From Bacteroidales bacterium (GTDB lineage: Bacteria > Bacteroidota > Bacteroidia > Bacteroidales > P3): 5,676 nt of DNA. Shown here piece by piece: positions 1 to 5,445 of the stretch (positions are counted from its first letter, which is position 1; the number at the start of each line of letters is the position of its first letter). A program made the translations under genes and the position numbers. Below the pieces are notes generated by a model. The model was given only the letters and a program-made list of their open reading frames with translations, was not told where the DNA came from and searched no databases. The stretch is taken from assembly GCA_017988355.1 (NCBI GenBank), contig JAGNRX010000084.1, positions 1 through 5,676 of the forward strand. Direction: 5' to 3'.

Positions 1-43
1 TTAATACGCTATAATAAATTACTGAATCGCTGTTTCAATACTC

Positions 44-107
44 AAATGATGTGCATCTTTTATACCAAATGATGCACATCTTTCGGGGTGAAAGATGTGC
101 ATCATTT
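44..107. repeat. Three-copy inverted/direct repeat with core GATGTGCATC
   Basis: The ten-base core GATGTGCATC occurs three times: at 48-57 in forward orientation, at 71-80 as its reverse complement, and at 94-103 in forward orientation. The second and third copies form the perfect hairpin annotated at 67-107. The first copy (AAATGATGTGCATCTTT, 44-60) matches the left hairpin arm as a direct repeat at 15 of 17 positions. Its core is also fully complementary to the core of that arm, so it can pair with 71-80 instead. Each core is nearly palindromic by itself (GATG and CATC around a two-base centre). It could be a dispersed REP-like element, a duplicated terminator arm or a protein-binding site; the window cannot decide between these. 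The repeat itself is certain, its function is not. Confidence 0.8.
67..107. terminator. Perfect 18-bp hairpin, probable intrinsic terminator downstream of pyrC
   Basis: The arms 67-84 and 90-107 are perfectly complementary over 18 bp, with the five-base loop GGGGT (85-89). The stem ends are A-rich on the 5' side and T-rich on the 3' side. On the plus strand the stem runs into TTTTATTTTAAGG, a good U-tract, so as an intrinsic terminator it fits best for plus-strand transcription entering from the left. On the minus strand, the direction of the operon, the U-run is mostly inside the stem (CATCATTT, then GGTATAAAAG), so termination there would be weaker. It lies about 120 nt past the pyrC stop with no gene between, so bidirectional use is plausible. 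The structure is seen directly; the terminator role is inferred. Confidence 0.65.
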
Positions 108-185
108 TATTTTAAGGAAATTTAAGGGTAAATTGTATTATAAAATCTCAAGGACTTAATCCCATTGTTTCTATTATGCAAATAT

Positions 186-199
186 ACGAAATATTTCGT
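186..199. other. 14-bp AT-rich palindrome downstream of pyrC
   Basis: ACGAAATATTTCGT is a perfect 14-bp palindrome about 28 nt beyond the pyrC stop codon. After two mismatches on each side, complementarity resumes for at least three A/T pairs (181-183 with 202-204). As RNA it would give only a short, weak stem (ACGAA/TTCGT around ATAT). It might be a transcription factor site, a minor part of the 3' untranslated region, or chance in AT-rich DNA. The rest of 108-227 shows no ORF, RNA gene or convincing promoter. Confidence 0.3.
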
Positions 200-227
200 T
201 AATTGTCAAACGGATTAGTAAAAAAAA

Positions 228-1538
228 TTATTGTATTATTTTACCTTCTTTGTATTTTACTTGACCGTTAACCATTGTAAGCATGATTTTAGATCTAAAG
301 GTGAAGCCCTCAAGTGGTGACCATTTGCATTTAGAGAATAGGCTCTCTTTTGTAACGGTTTCTTCTTTATTTAGGTCAACTAAAACAATATCTGCAAAAT
401 ATCCTTCTTTTATCTCTCCCCTATCCTCTAAGTTAAAATGTTTGGCAGGGTTATAAGACATCTTCTCTTGTAATTGATTTAGGGTTAGTTCTCCTTGTTT
501 AACAAGTTCTAAGACAATTTGGAGTGAATGTTGCAAGGAAGGAATGCCTGAAGGTGCGTCAAAATATGGTTTTTCCTTTTCTTCAATAAGATGTGGCGCA
601 TGGTCGGTTGCAATAAAATCTATCTTATCATCTCGAAGACCTTTTCTAAGTGCTTGCCTATCTTGAAGTGATTTGATAGCTGGGTTACATTTAATCTTAT
701 TTCCTAAGGTGTCGAAATCCTCTTGTGTAAACCAAAGGTGCATTGGGCTAACTTCTGCTGTTATATTCTTGGTGCCAATCTTACCTGATTTAAGTAGGGA
801 TAATTCTTTTTCGGTTGAGATATGTGCAATATTGAGCTTGGTTTTATCTTTTGCTAATTCAATTGCAAATTTGGTTGAAAGATAACAAGCCTCTGCATCT
901 CTAACCAGTGGATGAATTGAAGCGGGTGCATCATTATTAGGATATAGTTCTTTGTATTTTTGAGTATGAGCTTTGACTCTTTGCTCGTCTTCGCAGTGTG
1001 CAGTTATAACATAGGGGCTTCTTTCAAATAATTCCTCAATTGCTTCTTGCCTATCAACTAACATGTTTCCGGTGGAAGAGCCAAGGAAGACCTTAAAGCC
1101 AGATATATCTTCTTTTGGAATTTCTAGGGCTTGGTCTAAGTTTTTATTGGTTATTCCGAAATAGAACTTATAGTTGCAAAGCATTTTCTGTTTAGCTAAG
1201 TCGAGCTTAATTTGAAGTGCTTCTTTGCTTATTGTTGGAGGATTTGTGTTTGGCATTTCAAAAACGGTGGTTACGCCTCCTGCAACTGCTGCACTTGATT
1301 CAAAAATCATATCTGCCTTATATTCTAAACCTGGCTCACGGAAATGAACATGAATATCAATAATTCCGGGTAGTAGTAATAAACCTTTTGCCTCTATTAT
1401 CTCTGTATTAAAAGGAAGATCGGATACTTCCGATTCTGAAATCAAAGCTATCCGATCATCCTTAATTAATATATTAACTTCTCTTTGTCCAATATCAGTA
1501 ACGATATTAGCTAAGCGTATATATTTATAATTTGTCAT
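228..1538 (-). CDS. pyrC: Dihydroorotase (PyrC)
   Basis: This is an amidohydrolase-superfamily enzyme that interconverts N-carbamoyl-L-aspartate and L-dihydroorotate, the third step of de novo pyrimidine synthesis, in the cytoplasm. The 436-residue length fits a complete protein. Metal ligands visible are H63 and H65 (DIHVHFREPG, 61-70), K149 in GFKVFLGSSTGNM (147-159; the likely carbamylated bridging lysine), H181 (TAHCED), H239 (AHIST) and the catalytic D312 (TDHAPH). N95 and the MPNTNPP motif (95-101) and N285 (NPAIKS) fit the substrate-binding loops. Small beta-sandwich segments flank the barrel (about 1-55 and 370-436), as is usual in this family. The start ATG follows directly on the TAG stop of the zinc-ribbon gene with no spacer, suggesting translational coupling. 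The SSTGN motif resembles Bacteroidota PyrC. The family also contains allantoinases and hydantoinases, but FREPG, MPNTNPP and TDHAPH favour dihydroorotase. It is the last gene of the operon. Confidence 0.93.
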   Translation of the reverse strand: MTNYKYIRLANIVTDIGQREVNILIKDDRIALISESEVSDLPFNTEIIEAKGLLLLPGIIDIHVHFREPGLEYKADMIFESSAAVAGGVTTVFEMPNTNPPTISKEALQIKLDLAKQKMLCNYKFYFGITNKNLDQALEIPKEDISGFKVFLGSSTGNMLVDRQEAIEELFERSPYVITAHCEDEQRVKAHTQKYKELYPNNDAPASIHPLVRDAEACYLSTKFAIELAKDKTKLNIAHISTEKELSLLKSGKIGTKNITAEVSPMHLWFTQEDFDTLGNKIKCNPAIKSLQDRQALRKGLRDDKIDFIATDHAPHLIEEKEKPYFDAPSGIPSLQHSLQIVLELVKQGELTLNQLQEKMSYNPAKHFNLEDRGEIKEGYFADIVLVDLNKEETVTKESLFSKCKWSPLEGFTFRSKIMLTMVNGQVKYKEGKIIQ

Positions 1539-2351
1539 CTATTGTTCTTCTACTTCTGCAACTATTGTTTGGTCAACTAAAATTCTACCACAATATTCAC
1601 AAACGATTATCTTTTTATGCATTCTTATATCCATTTGTCTTTGGTGAGGGATTTTATTGAAACATCCTCCACAAGCATCTCTATCAACCTCAACAACTGC
1701 TAATCCATTTCTTGAATTATCACGTATTCTATGGTATGCTTTTAGATATCTTTCTTCAATTAGCTTTGAGTTTTCTTCACTTTCAGCAAAAAGAACTTTT
1801 TCTGTTTCTTCTGTTTCAGCAATTATCTCATCTAATTCCATTTTCTTATGCTCTAAGTCTTTTTTTGTCTCATCAAGCATTGTTTTCACTCTTTCAACTT
1901 CTTGTTTGTGGTTTTCAAGCTCAACGACTGCTTCTTTAATCCTCTTCTCACAAAGTTGTATTTCTAAGGTTTGAAACTCTACTTCTTTTGATAATGACTC
2001 GTATTCTCTATTATTTCGAACATTCTTTTGTTGTTCTTCATATTTTTTAATCAGAACGTTGCAATCTTTCATCATTTGTTTCCTATCGGTAACTTTTTGT
2101 TCTAATGCTGTTTCTTCTGTTTTAAATTTCTCAATTCTTGTCTCCAAACCAATAACCTCATCCTCTAGATCTTGAACTTCTAATGGCAATTCACCTCTAA
2201 CAATTCTGATCTTATCAATCTGAGAATCTATTTGTTGTAATTTATATAAAGCAATCAATCTCCTCTCAACAGTAATGTCTGCTTCTTCACTTTTTCTAAT
2301 TGGAGCAGCAGCTGCTTCTGCTTTTGTTTTTGCTGTAACTTTCTTTGCCAT
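1539..2351 (-). CDS. Coiled-coil C4-type zinc-ribbon protein (zf-RING_7/DUF164 family)
   Basis: This is a 270-residue soluble protein. An N-terminal Lys/Ala-rich tail (1-27) is probably disordered. A long heptad-rich helical coiled coil (about 33-205) follows, and then a C-terminal zinc ribbon with C227 and C230 (CGGC) and C251 and C254 (CEYCGRIL), which should bind one zinc ion. The motif VRNNREYESLSKEVE (111-125) in the middle of the coil is a hallmark of the family. Family members form a helical hairpin plus ribbon, and the chlamydial homologue has been reported to interact with sigma-54 and type III secretion components. No general biochemical activity is established, so its role here is unknown. 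It lies between the Nif3-like gene (6 nt) and pyrC (0 nt), and the Nif3/zinc-ribbon pairing recurs in bacteria, hinting at a shared function. The start is preceded by an A/T-only leader without a Shine-Dalgarno sequence. Confidence 0.88.
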   Translation of the reverse strand: MAKKVTAKTKAEAAAAPIRKSEEADITVERRLIALYKLQQIDSQIDKIRIVRGELPLEVQDLEDEVIGLETRIEKFKTEETALEQKVTDRKQMMKDCNVLIKKYEEQQKNVRNNREYESLSKEVEFQTLEIQLCEKRIKEAVVELENHKQEVERVKTMLDETKKDLEHKKMELDEIIAETEETEKVLFAESEENSKLIEERYLKAYHRIRDNSRNGLAVVEVDRDACGGCFNKIPHQRQMDIRMHKKIIVCEYCGRILVDQTIVAEVEEQ

Positions 2352-2357
2352 TATTAT

Positions 2358-3164
2358 TTATTGTTTAAAATATTTTACTCTATTGGTGGATTCATCCGAA
2401 ATTAAGGGTACAAAATTACAAAACTTTTCAGAAAGAATTGCAATAATCCTTTCTTTTATAAATTGTTCACTTTCGTAATGTCCAATTTCTGCTAATAATA
2501 TTGATTTATCATTATCTAATAACTCATGATATTTTATTTCTCCTGTGATAAATATATCAACATTTGCCTTAATTGCATCTGGAATAAGGAAACTTCCACT
2601 TCCTCCACAGATTGCAATTGTTTTGATTTGCTCTTGCTCTTTTGCATTATAAGTTATTTGAGAAAGACCTAAGGTTTCTTTAAGGTGATTAAAGAATTCA
2701 TCTCTCTGCATTGGTTTTTCAAGTTCTCCAATTGCTCCTGAACCTAAGAAGTTTTCATTTTCAGAAAAGCTACCAACACTTAGGGGTTTTAGATTTACTA
2801 AACCTATCTTTTCAGCTAAAATTCCATTAACACCATTAATTGCATTGTCAATATTAGTATGTGCTGCATATAAAACAATATCATTCTTAATAGCCTTAAT
2901 AAGGATTTTGCCCAATTGAGAAGAATAATCAATCTTCTTTAATCCTTTAAATATTATTGGGTGATGAGAAATAATAATATTGCAATTCGATTTAATTGCT
3001 TTATCTATTATTTGTTCTGAAACATCTAAGCAAACATAAACTCCAGTGCATACTTTATTAATATCGCCTAGGGTTAAGCCAGAATTGTCGTAAGATTCTT
3101 GCCAATTAAGTGGTGCAATATCTTCAATTGTTGAGATTATGTCTTTAATATAAACTTCTTTCAT
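2358..3164 (-). CDS. Nif3/YbgI-family dinuclear metal centre protein (short form)
   Basis: This is a 268-residue member of the Nif3-like (DUF34, YbgI/YqfO) family: toroidal hexamers with a two-metal site, often annotated GTP cyclohydrolase I type 2, with the true function unsettled. The metal-site residues are visible: H67 and H68 in ISHHPIIFKG, H102 and D106 in AAHTNIDNAINGVN, and H229 and E233 in GHYESE. Other family motifs are NSGL (27-30), ICGGSGS (185-191), TGEIKYHELLD (207-217) and a C-terminal STNRVKYF. The length matches the compact E. coli YbgI type. The PII/CutA-like domain inserted mid-protein in longer homologues of about 370 residues is absent: residues 120-150 run straight from the first half into GSGAIGELEKP. 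The start ATG shares its A with the TAA stop of the upstream phosphorylase gene (TAATG), typical of termination-reinitiation. Family membership is firm; the substrate is unknown. Confidence 0.92.
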   Translation of the reverse strand: MKEVYIKDIISTIEDIAPLNWQESYDNSGLTLGDINKVCTGVYVCLDVSEQIIDKAIKSNCNIIISHHPIIFKGLKKIDYSSQLGKILIKAIKNDIVLYAAHTNIDNAINGVNGILAEKIGLVNLKPLSVGSFSENENFLGSGAIGELEKPMQRDEFFNHLKETLGLSQITYNAKEQEQIKTIAICGGSGSFLIPDAIKANVDIFITGEIKYHELLDNDKSILLAEIGHYESEQFIKERIIAILSEKFCNFVPLISDESTNRVKYFKQ

Positions 3165-3976
3165 TAAATTATTTCAATAAGCTTTTCAACAATAAGCATC
3201 ATTCTCCCTTCTGCTTCAATGCCTGACTCCAAGACTTCCTTCATTGTTGGTTCTTCTCTTAAATCATCTCTAAAAACATTTGAAACAAGACTCATTGCAA
3301 AGACCTCCATAGAGGAATGAATTGCAACAATAACCTCAGGAGTTGTACTCATCCCGACAACATCGGCTCCAATTTTATGATAAAACTTATATTCTGATGG
3401 GGTTTCAAAGGTAGGGCCAGTATTGCCTAAGTAAACTCCTTTTTGAAGTTTAATATTATTTTCTTTTGCTATCTGCTCTGCTTTTTCGATTAGAGAAGGA
3501 GAATAAGCTTTATTCATTGCGGGAAAACGTATCCCTAATCTCTCATCATTTCTTCCAATTAATGGATTTGGAAGAAGGTTAATATGGTCTTCAATAACCA
3601 TTATATCACCAACATTAAAGTTAGGGTTTACTCCACCTGCTGCATTGGTTAATATTAGTTTCTCTACGCCAAGTTCTTTCATAACTCTTATAGCAAATGT
3701 TACTTCTTGCATTGAGTATCCTTCATAGAAATGAAACCTGCCCTGCATTGCAATAACTTGTTTACTGCCTAGAGTGCCAAATATCAGCTTGCTCTTATGT
3801 CCTTCAACTGTTGAGAGAGGAAAGTTTGGAATATCGGAATAGTCTAATATCTTTTCTGTTTTTATTATACTAACAATGTTTGCCAGACCGCTCCCACATA
3901 CTATCCCTACTATTGGCTTATTCTTTATTTGCTTGTTAATATATTCTACTGTAGCTTTTATTTTGTCGTACATCAT
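3164..3976 (-). CDS. punA: Purine nucleoside phosphorylase, trimeric (PNP/MTAP) type
   Basis: The enzyme cleaves purine nucleosides with phosphate to the free base and ribose 1-phosphate, in cytoplasmic purine salvage. All 270 residues fit the low-molecular-mass trimeric family. Phosphate-site motifs are CGSGL (27-31, S29), EGH (58-60) and QGRFHFYEGY (78-87, with R80 and H82), plus S210 in GMS. Base-site residues are F190 and E191 (GPTFETPSEY) and N233 (SLVSN). The Glu/Asn pair matches human E201/N243, which select 6-oxopurines, so guanosine, inosine or their deoxy forms are likely substrates. At the position of the 5'-hydroxyl-binding histidine (human H257) there is M245, which is unusual. 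The first 41 nt overlap the end of lpxK in another frame. Two consecutive ATG codons (3974-3976 and 3971-3973) could serve as start, and the next Met is too far inside the fold. The symbol follows common use for this family; deoD usually denotes the hexameric type. Confidence 0.92.
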   Translation of the reverse strand: MMYDKIKATVEYINKQIKNKPIVGIVCGSGLANIVSIIKTEKILDYSDIPNFPLSTVEGHKSKLIFGTLGSKQVIAMQGRFHFYEGYSMQEVTFAIRVMKELGVEKLILTNAAGGVNPNFNVGDIMVIEDHINLLPNPLIGRNDERLGIRFPAMNKAYSPSLIEKAEQIAKENNIKLQKGVYLGNTGPTFETPSEYKFYHKIGADVVGMSTTPEVIVAIHSSMEVFAMSLVSNVFRDDLREEPTMKEVLESGIEAEGRMMLIVEKLIEII

Positions 3977-5009
3977 CTATTATTATTTCTTTAAAACTTG
4001 TTGATTTATTTGAAGTGGAGGTTATTGTTAGGCTTATAGGAAGAACGAAAATGGGCAAGTCTCTTAATCTTTCAAATTCTATTAATCTTGTTGCGTCTTT
4101 TTCTGTTGTAATTATTATTGTGCTTTCTTTGCTTGAGGAATTATAAGCTCCAAGTATTCTTTCTATATCTTTATCCTGGAAATTATAATGATCAGGGAAC
4201 ACTATCTTATCTACTATATTTGCAGTTTGACTAATATAATCAACCATCTGACTATTATCAGCTATAGCAGTTAGTAGAATTATTGAATTGCTTGAAAAAT
4301 CTTCAATAACTTTATTTGAAAAAAGAGAATAAAGAGGTTTATAGTCTATATTGCTGAAAAAGACTTTTTGATATTTCTTAGGTTTTATATGAGATTCAAA
4401 GCAAACCTTATCACCCATCGTATGGTTTTGCGGAGATTTAGTAATAATAATATAATCCGCCCTCTTATATCCTTTTTTCTGTTCTCTAAGTAGTCCAAAA
4501 GGGAGGATTCTATCACTAAAGAAAGGCTTAGAGTATTCGGTTAAGAGAACTGAAAGATCTAAACTCAAAGATCTATGCTGAAATGCATCATCTAATATTA
4601 TTAGTTCTAAGTCTTTATATTGTTTTGTCATAGCTTCAATAGCCTTGTTCCTATCCTCACAAACAGCAAAAACAATATCTGGGTATTTTTGTTTCATCTG
4701 CAAGGGTTCGTCTCCAACACTTAAGGCATTATCTTTTTCAAGGTCAATGATTCTTAGACCTTTTGTCTTCCTTCCATAACCCCTACTTAAAACTCCAACC
4801 TTATATATATCTGAAAAGACTTCTATTAGATATTCCACATGAGGAGTCTTTCCAGTTCCTCCAACTCTTAGGTTTCCAACCCCAATTGTAGTAACATTGT
4901 GTTTAGTAGATTTCTTCCAACCTAAGTCATAGAATAAATTACGTAAATAAACTCCTATACTATATAATATAGTGATAGGATAAAGAAGGTATGCAAAAAA
5001 TGTTCTCAT
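3936..5009 (-). CDS. lpxK: Tetraacyldisaccharide 4'-kinase (LpxK)
   Basis: LpxK phosphorylates the 4' position of the tetraacyl disaccharide 1-phosphate to make lipid IVA, the sixth step of the Raetz lipid A pathway, at the cytoplasmic face of the inner membrane. The 357-residue protein has a hydrophobic N-terminal membrane-anchoring helix (about 3-28), then GVGNLRVGGTGKTP (43-56) with the Walker A lysine K54 and T55. These are followed by LSRGYGRKTKG (74-84), VGDEP (98-102), CEDR (117-120), the Walker B-like LDDAFQH (139-145; usually DDGFQH), LPFGLLRE (169-176), FPDHYNF (271-277) and TTEKDATRL (301-309). The set is complete, so the enzyme is probably active. The G-to-A change in DDAFQH and FG in place of AG in the LPAG(x)LRE loop are mild variants. 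The gene starts 1 nt after the lipoprotein stop and overlaps the nucleoside phosphorylase gene by 41 nt. It implies an outer membrane with lipid A. Confidence 0.94.
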   Translation of the reverse strand: MRTFFAYLLYPITILYSIGVYLRNLFYDLGWKKSTKHNVTTIGVGNLRVGGTGKTPHVEYLIEVFSDIYKVGVLSRGYGRKTKGLRIIDLEKDNALSVGDEPLQMKQKYPDIVFAVCEDRNKAIEAMTKQYKDLELIILDDAFQHRSLSLDLSVLLTEYSKPFFSDRILPFGLLREQKKGYKRADYIIITKSPQNHTMGDKVCFESHIKPKKYQKVFFSNIDYKPLYSLFSNKVIEDFSSNSIILLTAIADNSQMVDYISQTANIVDKIVFPDHYNFQDKDIERILGAYNSSSKESTIIITTEKDATRLIEFERLRDLPIFVLPISLTITSTSNKSTSFKEIIIDDVRQNKSYSRIY

Positions 5010-5010
5010 A

Positions 5011-5433
5011 TTAATTACAGTTATATACTAATAAATCTATTCCGTCAAAGTAGGTGCAGTAAGGATATAAGTTCCTTTTAGCCTCGCTTCCTGAGGTTGG
5101 AGAACCATCGTAGAAAATAAAACTAGACTTGCACTCAGGACAAACAAGCAAAACGTTTGTTGTCTGGTCAACCTCTAACCGACCATGACAATCCTTTGCT
5201 GTGCAGGTTCTTTCATAACAAACATATTCCCCATAGTTGAGCCTAAAGACAACAACACCTCTCATTCCTCCTTCAAAATATTCCCAACCTCGACTTCCAG
5301 AGTTTAGGTTATAGTATTCTGTGCTTTCAGGATTAACTAAGAAGTTAACATATCCGTAGTCAAAAGGTTCTTCCTTGCAACTCACAAAAGGGATTGCAAT
5401 GAATGCCAAGAGTATAAAAAGACCTTTCTTCAT
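5011..5433 (-). CDS. Small putative lipoprotein with a Rieske-like, four-cysteine C-terminal domain
   Basis: This is a 140-residue predicted lipoprotein. The signal is MKK plus a hydrophobic stretch (5-17) ending FVSC, with C19 as likely lipidation site; F at -3 makes the lipobox imperfect. C19 is followed by KEEP, resembling the K-(D/E)2 surface-export signal described for some Bacteroidota lipoproteins. Residues about 60-140 read like a Rieske fold: a beta strand, then C77-x4-C82, then C98-P-E-C101-K-S-S-F, a DGSPTSG loop (109-115), and a final strand pair ending in DGIDLLVYN. Aligned to the pattern CxHxxC...CPCHGSxF, the two histidine ligands are replaced (A79, C101), leaving four cysteines that suit zinc or a structural site better than a [2Fe-2S] Rieske cluster. 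Additional cysteines are C72, C126 and C139. Function is unknown. The gene sits 12 nt after the M28 gene and 1 nt before lpxK, so it is co-transcribed. The fold is inferred from the pattern; the gene itself is convincing from its start, signal and tight spacing. Confidence 0.72.
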   Translation of the reverse strand: MKKGLFILLAFIAIPFVSCKEEPFDYGYVNFLVNPESTEYYNLNSGSRGWEYFEGGMRGVVVFRLNYGEYVCYERTCTAKDCHGRLEVDQTTNVLLVCPECKSSFIFYDGSPTSGSEAKRNLYPYCTYFDGIDLLVYNCN

Positions 5434-5445
5434 TTATTAAGAACG

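Noticed and set aside
1..60. Minus-strand promoter of Bacteroidota type (TTG ... TAnnTTTG) for a gene beyond the left edge
   Set aside because: The AT-rich DNA offers only loose partial matches, none with both boxes at proper spacing.
1..72. Possible C-terminal end of a plus-strand gene (frame 1 open from the edge to a TGA at 70-72)
   Set aside because: Only 23 codons are visible with no recognisable motif, and the frame runs through repeat copy 1 and into the hairpin arm, which fits non-coding DNA better.
44..107. CRISPR array
   Set aside because: There are only three short copies in mixed orientation with 13-nt spacings, and no regular spacers or nearby cas genes; hairpin pairing explains the pattern.
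673..885. Plus-strand ORF of 70 codons inside pyrC
   Set aside because: It lies antisense to the motif-rich pyrC coding region and its translation resembles no family; it is a shadow of the real gene.
1657..1974. Plus-strand ORFs (105 and 75 codons) opposite the zinc-ribbon gene
   Set aside because: Their Ser/Leu/Phe-rich translations are what the antisense of a Glu/Lys-rich coiled coil gives. There is no independent start context, and the minus-strand gene is clear.
2275..2478. Plus-strand ORF of 67 codons spanning the Nif3/zinc-ribbon junction, with a hydrophobic segment
   Set aside because: It overlaps two well-supported genes antisense. The hydrophobic stretch arises from the antisense of the Ala/Lys-rich tail and the AT-rich spacer.
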